Assembly (NCBI RefSeq): GCF_040869045.1
Contig: NC_090324.1
Coordinates: forward strand, 189,160,028-189,224,027
DNA length: 64,000 nucleotides
Reading direction: 5' to 3'
Source: Eurosta solidaginis
Taxonomy: Eukaryota > Arthropoda > Insecta > Diptera > Tephritidae
The position numbers and the translations under genes are program-made. The number at the start of each line of letters is the position of its first letter. The stretch's first letter is position 1. A model generated the notes under the pieces. The model was not told the DNA's origin. It made no database searches and saw only the letters and a program-made list of their open reading frames with translations. Below are positions 1-11,954 of this stretch, one piece after another.

Positions 1-2022
1 TGCAGTCTTTACTGCTGAAATCCACGTTGGTGATGAAATTTGTGGTGTTGTAAAAAAGTCTCCCTGGCGCTTACGAAAGCTTTCGTTTGTTTGGAGACGG
101 TATGTTCCCTGCAGGAACAAGAGTTGTATTTACCATTTGGCGCACGTTGAAGCTATTGAAGGCTTCCACGCCAATTGGGCGTTCACGACTATGAGGCCAT
201 TTGACTGGGGGCGCCGGTATTAGGGTGGTTGTGAAACATTTACGAATCACTCCCAAAAAAATTTTTATAAGCTTTAAGAAACGGAAACCTTTCTCGAAAA
301 AGACTGGAATTTTCCCTAATGGATCTGTATCAGAATCGTTCGAAAATAGGGTGGCTGTAACAGCCGAATATGAACCCCGAATTGGCGCGGAAGGAATTCA
401 AAGGTTTTACACAAAAAAATTTCGTTTACTTAGAAATTACCCTTTTAACTACCTCCGTTCTAAAATTTCAGACGCTCCAAGCTGCAGAATGAAATCAACC
501 CAAAAAAATGAACAACTAACAGTGCCGGATAAAATAATGCCTCTACTCCTTGATTTCTCCAAAATCTATTCTTGTTGAATATATCTCGTTTTCTTTACCA
601 TTATTACCACAAACTGTTTTCTTTTGCCTTTTTCGGAAATGCCAAACTTTTAACATCCACACGCACTACTTTCTTGTCCTTCTAGTCTTCGCGCACAGGG
701 AAACTTTACTCACAAATATCACACGAGTTTTTATTTTAAAATCTTAATAGCCCGCGCACTGCCAAATTCGTTGTCTGCTTCAATACATTTAATCCTCTTG
801 CCCTACAGTTACCCCCTTTTATAACAGCAGAATTGATCACCGATACCGTTTTCCTTTGCCGTTTTTGCATTATCATTCTTTCCTATACATGTATTCAATC
901 ACTACCATCATAGCCTATATCTCTCCCTTTCCTTATTCTCACTACATCCTTAACTATCATTTGGCAACCTTTAAGCAGAGCTTTTTCGGACTTCTCGTTG
1001 GTGACTTTCCGAACGTTTTCTAGCAACTGACATTTCTCGTGTTTACAATTTTAATATTTATTTTATTTGTGTGCCGACGCAAATCTTAAAATTGCATGTG
1101 ATCTGGTGGACATATTCCGACCTACTTTGCTTGCTGACAAACCTCTCTTGCTCCCGGTAGTTTTACCCTTCGTTTTAAGGCTCTACGGACATCCACAATA
1201 GGCCAATGGCTGCGCCAATCTTTCTACGCCAACACTGCCATTGACCAAAGAAAACATTGTAAGTATGTACTACATATCTAAATCGTGATTTATCAATAGA
1301 AAACTCAAATGATTAATCTAATAAAGATATCTTTATAAAAAACACGTTCATGAACATTTTATTTTATGTAAACATTCTGCTGGTTGAGTTTATGGGTTCG
1401 AGTTTATGGTACACCAGCTTGGTCTATTGTTATGCCACCTCTATGCTAGGATTTACTATGCATTTATTATGGTTTCGACAGACAGACTTATGCAGCTTCT
1501 CTCTTTCAAGTGCGGCCATTCAGAGTTTCGACATTTCCACCCTTCATCATATGCGATCTTCGAGCGGGACAAGGTAGGTTCCAGTCCCAACGCGGGAAAC
1601 ACCCACACCCTGACAACATCTCCTGCCTCGAGAGCATAGCCGGGCATATGTTACGGAAATTAAAAAAAAATTTATACTATATGTATGAACTCTTACTTTT
1701 TGTGTTACCTTTTGAGAACATCCTACCCCGCCGACTTGACCCTAATCGAAGGAGTGGTATTCCGCAAGTATTGAATATATCATTTTATATAGTTATTTAA
1801 ATGTTGTATTCTTTTAAGGTGAACGATGGCCGCTGTTTAGTATTAAGATATTTCATATAAAATTCCTCTCGCATTACTGTTTAAGATCTTTAGCATGCCA
1901 GGCCCCTAAACTCTTCCCTGCCGGTGACTATAATAGGTACATATTGTTCCCTATTGCCCTTGTAATACGACAATTTGTGAATTTGCGACAAAATTACGAA
2001 TTTACATTCTGTTTAAAGTCGC
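1..2022 (-). other. gypsy-A noncoding tail, copy 1
   Basis: About 2 kb downstream of the integrase stop with no ORF resembling env or any other protein. It is conserved in four copies here (1-2022, 7471-9490, 32290-34399, 56465-57936). On the minus strand it holds two purine-rich tracts that could be polypurine tracts (near 815 and near 930). Short plus-strand ORFs exist but are not conserved between copies. Confidence 0.6.
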
Positions 2023-3055
2023 TCAGCACAAAGTTACGTTTATAGACTTCCTGACCAGGTTTGAATTGTATTTCCTTTTATTGTAGCGAACCGCGTTTAC
2101 CTCGTATGCTTCATGCAAATTTTCCTTTATCCTTTCGCGCATTAATCTTAATTTATCACTATGGTCAAGAAAGAAGACTTCATTATCGCTCATGCTATCC
2201 AACTTCCGTGCCAAGGCATAGTCTGCCCAATTCGTGAACATATTGAGACCGAACAACGCGAAGTATGGCGACACCCTTGTTGCAGAATGTACTGCACTAC
2301 GAAGTGAATATTCTATCTCCGTTAGATATAGGTCCCAATCCCGATGGTCTTTCCCTAGATAAGATCGAATAGCAGCTAACACAGACTGATTCGCTCGTTC
2401 AGCAGCATTCGACAGCGGTGAATAAAAAGCTGTTTTTAGATGTTTGACCCCATAGGTTTCCAACAATTCCGAGAATTGCTTGGACACAAACTGTTTTCCA
2501 TTATCGGAATGTACTATTTCCGGAACCCCGATTTATGAAAGATTTCATCGGTTATAAATTTAACCACATTTCTTGCGGTAGCTTCGCGCTTCGCTTTTAA
2601 AAAGATAAACTTCGAAAAGTGATTAACGAAGAAAAAGATAAAATTGTTTCCGCGTTTCGACCTCTGTAATTTGCCGAGAAATCCAATATATATTTTCTGA
2701 AATGGTCGAACTGTTACCACCTCATTTCAGATACCTGGCTTCAAAACTGCATTACATTCTCGCACGAAGTTGCGAACTTGTACCACCATGTTAGGCCAAT
2801 AATACAACCTCCTTAACCGATGCAACGTTTTCGCCATACCCCCTTTGGGCAGTGTGCATTTTCAATGAGAGTTGAGGTCAAAGCTTCTGGGACCCCCAAT
2901 TTCCATTCATTCTCTTCTAATTCTACGTTTTTAGACAAGAACCGTTTGAACACCATCCCGTCTTCTACCTTTAAATCCGGCAACCTTTCTTTGTTGTTTT
3001 GTATAGTGTCGATTAGTTCTTTGTATTCTTTGGATTCAAATTCAATTGTATCCAT
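2023..3055 (-). pseudogene. Integrase relic of gypsy-A copy 1
   Basis: Three collinear minus-strand pieces (3055-2813, 2720-2514, 2487-2023) in different frames make up a Ty3/gypsy integrase, which would insert element cDNA into the host genome in the nucleus. The last piece carries the core end with the glutamate motif SPLSNAAERANQS and the C-terminal region. The middle piece holds the segment YIGFLGK, where the family normally has the first catalytic Asp of the D,D-35-E triad; here it is Gly. Frameshifts near 2500 and 2740-2810 break the gene. Together with the lost Asp this makes the product inactive. The tail after 2023 is noncoding. Confidence 0.75.
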
Positions 3056-3079
3056 GTTGCCTATCGGGGATTATGTAAT

Positions 3080-4486
3080 CTATTCTATACAACGCGAGAG
3101 CGTGTCCGCCACTATGTTATCTGAACCTTTACAGTGATCTATCTCAAAATTAAAAACTTGCAGTTGTAATGACCACCTGGCGAGCCTCCCATTCAAATCT
3201 TTTAAAGACATCAGCCACTTAAGACTAGCATGGTCAGTCACTATTGTAAACGGCATTAAGTCTATATATGGTCGAAATTTCTTGACGGCCATCACCGCCA
3301 CAAGACATTCCTTCTCCGTAGTGCTATACTTCCCCTGGCAATCATTACATTTTTGCGAATAGTATACGATGGGTTTCTCCGCCCCATGGATTTCTTTTTG
3401 ATATAGTACTGCTTCTAGACCTCAGTTGGACGCATCGCACTGTCCCCAAAATCTTTTTGCAAAATCTGGATGCCTAAGTACCGAAGCGCCCGTAAGTGCT
3501 TTTTTCAAGCTATTATATGTTTCAATAGCTTCTGTAGACAATTCAAATTTCTTACCTTCCTTCAACGAATCGGTCAAAGGTGCTGCCATTGTGGCGAAAT
3601 TTCTGATAAACCGCCTATATAATCCCGCAGCTCCAAGGAAACTGCGCACCTGTTTGACCGTTTTCGGTACAGGGATATTTTGTATAGCTTTGATTTTCTT
3701 CGGGTCTGTCTTCAACATCCCGCCTCCTACTATGTAACCCAAATACGGCTTTAAAGCAAAATTTCGATTTCTTCAACCCTCTTGTAAGGTTCGCATCTCT
3801 TAGGCAGATGACGACCTCCTGCAAGATCCGAAGATGTGAGTCGAAGTCAGGGGCGATGATTAATAAATCATAGTTAAGAATTGATAGAGTGGGCGTCCAG
3901 TCACAGTGAAAGCGGTATAGGGTTTGCTCTCGTCGTCTAGTTCCATTTGCCAAAAAGCAAATTTTAAGTCGACGCTACTTATAAAATGCGTGTCGTCGAT
4001 GCGACTTAATATTCCTCGTATATTTTGTAGAGGATAAGCATCTTTTACAGTAACAGCATTTAGCTTACGAGCATCCAAACAGAAGCGATTCTTCCCTGGT
4101 TTTCGTACGACTGTCGTCCGGTTGCTACACGGGCTCTCACTCTCCTCTATCACGCCCAACTCCAACATTTTGTCGACTTCTTCATAAACGATCGCTTGCA
4201 TTGCGGGCGAAAGTGGATAGTGTCGCTCCTTGATGGGCACTGCCTCGTTGACAAGCTTGATCGTATGCTTTTCCAAACTAGTGCGTCCCAAACCGTGTTC
4301 TTCGTATGTTTTAAAACTTTTGACTACCTTTTCCAACCGCTCTTTTTGCTCTGGCGTTAGACTATGTAGGACGCGACGTTCATTCTTGCCTTCTTCAGTC
4401 ACCATCTCTTTTTCTATTTTTGTCAAATCAATTTCATTAACGGAAATAACGTCCGGTGCCAGCTCAAAAATTCTCCAAAAATCCAC
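3080..4486 (-). pseudogene. Reverse transcriptase / RNase H relic of gypsy-A copy 1
   Basis: RT fingers and palm lie in 4486-3860: VIEESESPCSNRTTVVRK, the primer-grip side and the FISSVDLKFAFWQ motif with the first catalytic Asp. The frame then stops shortly after PLYQFLTM. The stretch that should carry the Y-x-D-D catalytic pair is deleted, and sequence resumes with LLIIAPDFDSHL in another frame (3953-3615). The thumb/connection (3742-3422, RSFLGAAGLYRRFIRNF) and RNase H follow. RNase H residues are visible as QCDAS, a Glu in the block ahead of AVMAVKKFRPY, TDHASLKWL and ADTLSR. At least four frame breaks are present. Copy 2 shares the same deletion, so it predates the duplication; copy 3 keeps the YLDD codons. 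Confidence 0.85.
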
Positions 4487-4643
4487 TCCAAGATAAATGT
4501 TTTGTTCTAAATATGAACATAAAAAAATGTAATTTCATTTTCTACCGAGTTAAATTTTACCGGTATAGTAATTTTGCCTAAGACATTATGTCTGCGACCG
4601 TCTGCTGTTTTAACTGAGGACGCATAACATTTGATTGAAACTC

Positions 4644-4871
4644 CTATTTGTTCACAAACTCCCTACAGCCACGGCCTAGAATGCTGACTGAAGCGTCAAT
4701 GTCTAGCAAACCGCGTGTCTGTACCCCCATTATTTCTATGTCGGCGTAAACGCGCGGGTCCGTGCTGCTTATTTTCTTTACCGAGGCCACTACCTTCTGT
4801 AGAAGCATTTTCCTCTTACGAAAACGTTCTCTTGCCTTCTGTGCTTTACGCGAAACTGCTCTACGTCCCAT
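4644..4871 (-). pseudogene. Aspartic protease relic of gypsy-A copy 1
   Basis: A 75-residue frame ending in GLLDIDASVSILGRGCREF aligns with the retropepsin active-site loop, normally D-[ST/I]-G-A-S. In copies 1 and 2 the Gly is replaced by Asp (DIDAS), while copy 3 has DIGAS. The protease would cleave Gag-Pol; this copy has lost an active-site residue. A basic linker (RKAQKARERFRKRK) precedes it. The frame breaks right after the active site and the remainder leads into RT at 4486. Confidence 0.7.
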
Positions 4872-4964
4872 TAAAATGCTGTCGGCGAAAATCCTTTCCC
4901 GAATTTCAAGATATTTTCTTAGTTTTCCTTCATATGAGGGTGTAATTTCTTTGCCCGTCTTTCG

Positions 4965-5188
4965 TCATTTTCTTGATTTAAAAATTGTGTTAAAATTGCA
5001 AATTCCGGTGGTGGTTGCGGATTCGGTATCCGATGGGTTACACAACGGGCATTTTGGTGTAATCACGTCCAGTTTGCCACATTTATAGCAAAAGAAGCGT
5101 CGCTGAAGCGACATGCATTCAACAAAAAGTGGCCTTCCGCGCCACAATTCCAGCACGGAACTCTCCTGCAACCGACCGGTTGCTTATT
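4965..5188 (-). pseudogene. Nucleocapsid zinc-knuckle region of gypsy-A copy 1
   Basis: Immediately after the gag stop (TAG, 5189-5191 on the plus strand), and still in the gag frame, comes a C-X2-C-X4-H half knuckle (CWNC, codons at 5144-5155; His codon 5129-5131). Its final Cys and a following zinc-ribbon-like C-X2-C-X9-C-X2-C (CYKCG...CPLC) lie in the next frame over. A single-base slip in the T-rich stretch near 5120-5128 therefore splits the RNA-binding domain. The knuckle would bind element RNA for packaging. Confidence 0.7.
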
Positions 5189-6592
5189 CTAAGGTTGATG
5201 GCATATTTCCTCCACAGCGGCTTGACCCTCATCACCGGGAGAAAAACGCTCTCCCTCTTCCACCTGATTTATTTCATCTATCTTCTGTGTTCTGGGCATA
5301 AAACTATTCGATGGGTTACGGTCCCGGTGCGGAAACCATCGCTCTATTTCCTTACACTCCATTCGGAGCTGGTCCAGTGAATAGGCTGAGATAGGATAAA
5401 CTAATTTCGCTAGTGATTCGCGTAGATTTCCTTTCACTAGTCGCACTATCTCATATTCAGAGATCGGATTTCTAATTCGTGAGCGCAAAACCCCGACGGC
5501 GTGGAAGTAATCGTCGATGTTTTCCCCCTGCCTTTGCTTCCGCTCTGTAAGTTCTCTTAAAATTTCGAAGTCAGTTCGTTGTGATGCGAACTGATGGCGA
5601 AGTGCAAACTGCAAACCTGGCCAATCTACTTTACCATGTGTCTTTATATAGTGCCAGTACCATTCGCGAGCCTCTCTGCTAAGTAATCTGTGAAAATCGT
5701 GTAGTATTTCACCCCATGAACAGCCGTACTGATCTTTCAGGTATTCTAACCGAAACATGAAATCCTCAGCTGGTATAGCATCCCGGTGCCCTTGAAAATT
5801 TATGCCCCATTTTTCAATATTTATGTCTGACCTAACAAACTCCCTGTTTTCAAGTCCCGTTGCTTCTCGACGTCCTATAGATATAGCTGCTGGAACTCCT
5901 TCCTCAGGAATAGTTGGTTGACGAGCTGGTGGTAGGTCGTAGCGATTGACGGTGTACGCGGCCGAACTAACAGCGGGATGGTTGTTGTACATATTTGTAT
6001 TATTAATATTAAAATTATCTTGCATGTTATGCTCTGCGGAACGCCTGGATTCATGGGAATCGATACTAGAGTTTTGTCGTCTCCTTTTATTGTTCCTATT
6101 TCGCGCTCTATTGTTAACCCTTGCGGCTGTATTTTGAGTGGCCCTGGTCAACTCTGATATACTTTAGCGCATTTCTTTTATGATGGTTTATTTTGCCTCG
6201 ACCAGCATTTCCTTTACGACCGGCGCTATTTCATTTCGTATATCGCGAGAATAAGCAGCTCTGTTTTGTTCGCTACTATTGGTAGTGGTGGGCGGTGGAA
6301 AGGTTAGGGTGGATGGTGGGACAGGTAATGGCTGCGATTGAATAGGTTCTTTACATGGTTTCGGCCTAGTGCCGCTGTTTTTTGCTCGGTTTGCCGTATG
6401 GTTATTCTGATTTCCCTGCCTATAATCCCCTCCTGCGGCTCCAGCATTGTTACCACATCCTATTGTATCGGAGAGATCTACGAAAGTCTGGTCATTGGTG
6501 CTAATTTGTTTATTGTTTGGCATATTAGACGATTTCAACTTGTTTGCTTCTTTAGTTTTTGATCGGGTACCATAAGATGAGAAGCGTTGCAT
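5189..6592 (-). pseudogene. Gag relic of gypsy-A copy 1
   Basis: The N-terminal frame 6592-6188 (134 aa, ATG in MQRFSSYGTRSK) is rich in Asn, Thr and Pro. About 36-50 bases with in-frame stops separate it from the 6151-5189 frame (320 aa): a basic Arg/Asn segment, then a capsid-like domain at roughly residues 110-290 with the core REAREWYWHYIKTHGK, as in retrotransposon Gag families. In copy 3 the two parts are a single ORF without the separating bases, so those bases are an insertion in copies 1 and 2 or were lost from copy 3. Gag would form the cytoplasmic particle. The frame ends in a TAG shared by all three copies. Confidence 0.8.
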
Positions 6593-6935
6593 TCGATTGG
6601 TATTATTCGTTTCTATTTAAATTATGTTTCGTAAAAAAAAATTGGTAATTTGATCTCAAAACAATTTCCAAAAATCTATGATCTCATTAGTTTTTATCAC
6701 CCGAAAGTTTGGGATTTAAAATTGAGTTCAAATTGATTGCAAATAGATTTCACAAAAAAAGTCTATGATTTATAATATCACTTAAAATTTCATATATATA
6801 CGTGGGGGGGGGGGGGGGGGGGGGGGGGGGGTCCAGATGACGTTCACGCCTACCAAAGACAAACTTTGTTGTTGGGAGTCATCGGAGCTAAGGCTTGCGT
6901 TCCTACGAGGGTGTTTGCATTTCTGTACTAAAAAA
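6593..6935. other. gypsy-A 5' flank with poly-G tract (unit 0)
   Basis: Noncoding DNA upstream of gag, conserved in copies at 14061-14410, 39251-39554 and 53060-53205. It contains an uninterrupted run of 28 G at 6804-6831. The same position has an interrupted G-rich tract at about 14272-14302 and another run near 53134-53154, but only a few G in unit 2 (39449). No primer-binding site or LTR end could be recognised. Confidence 0.65.
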
Positions 6936-7296
6936 CAAGTAAGGAAGGCTAAGTTCGGGTGTAACCGAACATTACATACTCAGTTGAGAGCTGTGGAGAC
7001 AAAGTAAGGGAAAATCACCATATTGTAAAAAGAACCTAGGGTAACCCTGGAATGTGTTTGTATGACATGTGTATCAAATGGAAGGTATTAAAGAGTATTT
7101 TAAGAGGAAGTGGACCATAGTTCTATAAATGGACGCCATTTAGGGATATCGCCATAAAGGTGGACCAGGCCTGACTCTAGAATTTGTTTGTACGATATGG
7201 GTATCAAATGAAATGTGTTAATGATAATTTTAAAAGGGAGTGGGCCTAAGTTCTATAGGTGGACGCCTTTTCGAGATATCGCCATAAAGGTGGACC
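6936..7296 (+). mobile_element. Left end of Helentron derivative 1, duplicated and truncated
   Basis: Starts with the element terminus CAAGTAAGGAAGGC and runs through the subterminal ATACTCAGTTGAG and about two and a half 130-bp monomers. It then stops abruptly at 7296, where SINE-tail sequence begins. It matches 14411-14771 almost base for base. It is therefore not a separate insertion but the part of Helentron 1 captured in the 7.475-kb tandem duplication. Confidence 0.75.
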
Positions 7297-7350
7297 GGAG
7301 ATTATCGCGCCTTACATTTATTTATTTTTTATTATTATTTTTTATTTGAT
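7297..7350 (+). mobile_element. 3' tail fragment of a tRNA-type SINE
   Basis: The bases attatcgcgccttaca followed by a T-rich tail match the last part of the SINE at 36214-36574 (ggttatcgcgccttaca plus T run at 36541-36572). Only the tail remains, placed exactly at the duplication junction. Confidence 0.6.
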
Positions 7351-7382
7351 AAAATATAAGCGCTTTTGGACTAATTGAAAAT

Positions 7383-9490
7383 ATGACCGCCTACTGGACT
7401 GCTTTTGGTTCAGGCCCTTCCGGTTTCGCACTTTTCGGATGCGCTGCCATAAAATTTATATCATTGGTTGCAGTCTTTACTGCTCAAATCCACGTTGGTG
7501 ATGAAATTTGTGGTGTTGTAAAAAAGTCTCCCTGGCGCTTACGAAAGCTTTTGTTTGTTTGGAGACGGTATGTTCCCTGCAGGAACAAGAGTTGTATTTA
7601 CCATTTGGCGCACGTTGAAGCTATTGAAGGCTTCCACGCCAATTGGGCGTTCACGACTATGAGGCCATTTGACTGGGGGCGCCGGTATTAGGGTGGTTGT
7701 GAAACATTCACGAATCACTCCCAAAAAAAATTTTATAAGCTTTTAAGAAACGGAAACCTTTCTCGAAAAAGACTGGAATTTTCCCTAATGGATCTGTATC
7801 AGAATCGTTCGAAAATAGGGTGGCTGTAACAGCCGAATATGAACCCCGAATTGGCGCGGAAGGAATTCAAAGGTTTTACACAAAAAAATTTCGTTTACTT
7901 GGAAATTACCCTTTTAACTACCTCCGTTCTAAAATTTCAGACGCTCCAAGCTGCAGAATGATATCAACCCAAAAAAATGAACAACTAACAGTGCCGGATA
8001 AAATAATGCCTCTGCTCCTTGATTTCTCCAAAATCTATTCTTGTTGAATATATCTCGTTTTCTTTACCATTATTACCACAAACTGTTTTCTTTTGCCTTT
8101 TTCGGAAATGCCAAACTTTTAACGTCCACACGCACTACTTTCTTGTCCTTCTAGTCTTCGCGCACAGGGAAAATTTACTCACAAATATCACACGAGTTTT
8201 TATTTTAAAATCTTAATAGCCCGCGCACTGCCAAATTCGTTGTCTGCTTCAATACATTTAATCCTCTTGCCCTACAGTTACCCCCTTTTATAACAGCAGA
8301 ATTGATCACCGATACCGTTTTCCTTTGCCGTTTTTGCATTATAATTCTTTCCTATACATGTATTCAATCACTACCATCATAGCCCATATCTCTCCCTTTC
8401 CTTATTCTCACTACATCCTTAACTATCATCTGGCAAACTTTAAGCAGAGCTTTTCGGACTTCTCGTTGGTGACTTTCCGAACGTTTTCTAGCAACTGACA
8501 TTTCTCGTGTTTACAATTTTAATATTTATTTTATTTGTGTGCCGACGCAAATCTTAAAATTGCATGTGATCTGGTGGACATATTCCACCTACTTTGCTTG
8601 CTGACAAACCTCTCTTGCTCCCGGTAGTTTTACCCTTCGTTTTAAGGCTCTACGGACATCCACAATAGGCCAATGGCTGCGCCAATCTTTCTACGCCAAC
8701 ACTGCCATTGACCAAAGAAAACATTGTAAGTATGTACTACATATCTAAATCGTGATTTATCAATAGAAAACTCAAATGATTAATCTAATAAATATATCTT
8801 TATAAAAAACACGTTCATGAACATTTTATTTTATGTAAACATTCTGCTGGTTGAGTTTATGGGTTCGAGTTTATGGTACACCAGCTTGGTCTATTGTTAT
8901 GCCACCTCTATGCTAGGATTTACTATGCATTTATTATGGTTTCGACAGACAGACGTATACAGCTTCTCTCTTTCAAGTGCGGCCATTCAGAGTTTCGACA
9001 TTTCCACCCTTCATCATATGCGATCTTCGAGCGGGACAAGGTAGGTTCCAGTCCCAACGCGGGAAACACCCACAACCTGACAACATCTCCTGCCTCGAGA
9101 GCATAGCCGGGCATATGTTACGGAAATTAAAAAAAAAATTTATACTATATGTATGAACTCTTACTTTTTGTGTTACCTTTTGAGAACATCCTACCCCGCC
9201 GACTTGACCCTAATCGAAGGAGTGGTATTCCGCAAGTATTGAATATATCATTTTATATAGTTATTTAAATGTTGTATTCTTTTAAGGTGAACGATGGCCG
9301 CTGTTTAGTATTAAGATATTTCATATAAAATTCCTCTCGCATTACTGTTTAAGATCTTTAGCATGCCAGGCCCCTAAACTCTTCCCTGCCGGTGACTATA
9401 ATAGGTACATATTGTTCCCTACTGCCCTTGTAATACGACAATTTGTGAATTTGCGACAAAATTACGAATTTACATTCTGTTTAAAGTCGC
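7383..9490 (-). other. gypsy-A noncoding tail, copy 2
   Basis: About 2.1 kb without a supported gene. On the minus strand there is an A4G5-type purine tract near 8279-8287 followed by TGTAGGGC, and an AGGAAAGGGAGAG tract near 8388. Either could be a polypurine tract marking a 3' LTR start, but I could not confirm a second LTR. Confidence 0.55.
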
Positions 9491-10524
9491 TCAGCACAAA
9501 GTTACGTTTATAGACTTCCTGACCAGGTTTGAATTGTATTTCCTTTTATTGTAGCGAACCGCGTTTACCTCGTATGCTTCATGCAAATTTTCCTTTATCC
9601 TTTCGCGCATTAATCTTAATTTATCACTATGGTCAAGAAAGAAGACTTCATTATCGCTCATGCTATCCAACTTCCGTGCCAAGGCATAGTCTGCCCAATT
9701 CGTGAACATATTGAGACCGAACAACGCGAAGTATGGCGACACCCTTGTTGCAGAATGTACTGCACTACGAAGTGAATATTCTATCTCCGTTAGATATAGG
9801 TCCCAATCCCGATGGTCTTTCCCTAGATAAGATCGAATAGCAGCTAACACAGACTGATTCGCTCGTTCAGCAGCATTCGACAGCGGTGAATAAAAAGCTG
9901 TTTTTAGATGTTTGACCCCATAGGTTTCCAACAATTCCGAGAATTGCTTGGACACAAACTGTTTTCCATTATCGGAATGTACTATTTCCGGAACCCCCAT
10001 TTATGAAAGATTTCATCGGTTATAAATTTAACCACATTTCTTGCGGTAGCTTCGCGCTTCGCTTTTAAAAAGATAAACTTCGAAAAGTGATTAACGAAGA
10101 AAAAGATAAAATTGTTTTCGCGTTTCGACCTCTGTAATTTGCCGAGAAATCCAATATATATTTTCTGAAATGGTCAAACTGTTACCACCTCATTTCAGAT
10201 ACCTGGCTTCAAAACTGCATTACATTCTCGCACGAAGTTGCGAACTTGTACCACCATGTTAGGCCAATAATACAACCTCCTTAACCGATGCAACGTTTTC
10301 GCCATAACCCCTTTGGGCAGTGTGCATTTTCAATGAGAGTTGAGGTCAAAGCTTCTGGGACCCCCAATTTCCATTAATTCTCTTCTAATTCTACGTTTTT
10401 AGACAAGAACCGTTTGAACACCATCCCGTCTTCTACCTTTAAATCCGGCAACCTTTCTTTGTTGTTTTGTATAGTGTCGATTAGTTCTTTGTATTCTTTG
10501 GATTCAAATTCAATTGTATCCATG
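9491..10524 (-). pseudogene. Integrase relic of gypsy-A copy 2
   Basis: The piece 10000-9491 (169 aa) is longer than its counterpart in copy 1. It includes HSDNGKQF with the second catalytic Asp, the Glu in SNAAERANQS, and the C-terminal region. Upstream parts (10210-10020 and 10524-10290) are broken by stops and frameshifts. The first triad Asp position is replaced, as in copy 1. Dead copy. Confidence 0.75.
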
Positions 10525-10547
10525 TTGCCTATCGGGGATTATGTAAT

Positions 10548-11954
10548 CTATTCTATACAACGCGAGAGCGTGTCCGCCACTATGTTATCTGAACCTTTAC
10601 GGTGATCTATCTCAAAATTAAAAACTTGCAATTGTAATGACCACCTGGCGAGCCTCCCGTTCAAATCTTTTAAAGACATCAGCTACTTAAGACTAGCATG
10701 GTCAGTCACTATTGTAAACGGCATTAAGTCTATATATGGTCGAAATTTCTTGACGGCCATCACCGCCACAAGACATTCCTTCTCCGTAGTGCTATAATTC
10801 CTCTGGCAATCATTACATTTTTGCGAATAGTATACGATGGGTTTCTCCGCCCCATGGATTTCTTTTTGATATAGTATTGCTTCTAGACCTCAGTTGGACG
10901 CATCGCACTGTCCCCAAAATCTTTTTGCAAAATCTGGATGCCTAAGTACCGAAGCGCCCGTAAGTCCTTTTTTCAAGCTATTATATGTTTCAATAGCTTC
11001 TGTAGACAATTCAAATTTCTTACCTTCCTTCAACGAATCGGTCAAAGGTGCTGCCATTGTGGCAAAATTTCTGATAAACCGCCTATATAATCCCGCAGCT
11101 CCAAGGAAACTGCGCACCTGTTTGACCGTTTTCGGTACAGGGATATTTTGTATAGCTTTGATTTTCTTCGGGTCTGTCTTCAACATCCCGCCTCCTACTA
11201 TGTAACCCAAATACGGCTTTAAAGCAAAATTTCGATTTCTTCAACCCTCTTGTAAGGTTCGCATCTCTTAGGCAGATGACGACCTCCTGCAAGATCCGAA
11301 GATGTGAGTCGAAGTCAGGGGCGATGATTAATAAATCATAGTTAAGAACTGATAGAGTGGGCGTCCAGTCACAGTGAAAGCGGTATAGGGTTTGCTCTCG
11401 TCGTCTAGTTCCATTTGCCAAAAAGCAAATTTTAAGTCGACGCTACTTATAAAATGCGTGTCGTCGATGCGACTTAATATTCCTCGTATATTTTGTAGAG
11501 GATAAGCATCTTTTACAGTGACAGCATTTAGCTTACGAGCATCCAAACAGAAGCGATTCTTCCCTGGTTTTCGTACAACTGTCGTCCGGTTGCTACACGG
11601 GCTCTCACTCTCCTCTATCACGCCCAACTCCAACATTTTGTCGACTTCTTCATAAACGATCGCTTGCATTGCGGGCGAAAGTGGATAGTGTCGCTCCTTG
11701 ATGGGCACTGCCTCGTTGACAAGCTTAATCGTATGCTTTTCCAAACTAGTGCGTCCCAAACCGTGTTCTTCGTATGTTTTAAAACTTTTGACTACCTTTT
11801 CCAACCGCTCTTTTTGCTCTGGCGTTAGACTATGTAGGACGCGACGTTCATTCTTGCCTTCTTCAGTCACCATCTCTTTTTCTATTTTTGTCAAATCAAT
11901 TTCATTAACGGAAATAACGTCTGGTGCCAGCTCAAAAATTCTCCAAAAATCCAC
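10548..11954 (-). pseudogene. Reverse transcriptase / RNase H relic of gypsy-A copy 2
   Basis: The RT frame 11954-11328 and the connection/thumb frame 11210-10890 (LGAAGLYRRFIRNF) match copy 1. The same deletion has removed the catalytic Y-x-D-D segment near 11335. The RNase H part (about 10770-10548) has an additional stop in the TDHASLK region: the plus strand reads ctactta at 10682 where copy 1 has ccactta. Confidence 0.85.

Larger units (their letters stand above)
1..6839 (-). mobile_element. Ty3/gypsy relic 'gypsy-A', copy 1 (cut by window edge)
   Basis: Minus-strand element read from high to low coordinates: gag (6592-5189), zinc knuckle (5188-4965), protease (4871-4644), RT/RNase H (4486-3080), integrase (3055-2023), then a noncoding tail running off the window. 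This gag-PR-RT-RH-IN order is that of Ty3/gypsy (Metaviridae-type) retrotransposons. It is about 98-99% identical to 7471-14310, with the same frameshifts and stops, so the two share a broken ancestor and are not independent insertions. I could not find flanking LTRs: the sequence right of gag (6593-6839) does not recur left of integrase. All ORFs are disrupted, so the element is dead. The 12-bp-scale details of each domain are given in the entries below. Confidence 0.85.

Noticed and set aside
201..578. 125-aa plus-strand ORF in the gypsy-A tail
   Set aside because: Not conserved as an ORF in copies 2, 3 and 4 (frameshifted or shortened), and low-complexity composition.
3426..3737. Plus-strand ORFs of 100 aa or more inside gypsy-A (also 4762-5088, 10894-11205, 12230-12556, 37501-37827)
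   Set aside because: They are antisense shadows of RT, protease and Gag coding sequence. They have no recognisable domain and follow the codon pattern of the minus-strand genes.
7300..9490. An env gene downstream of gypsy-A integrase
   Set aside because: No long minus-strand frame, no signal peptide or transmembrane pattern shared among copies.
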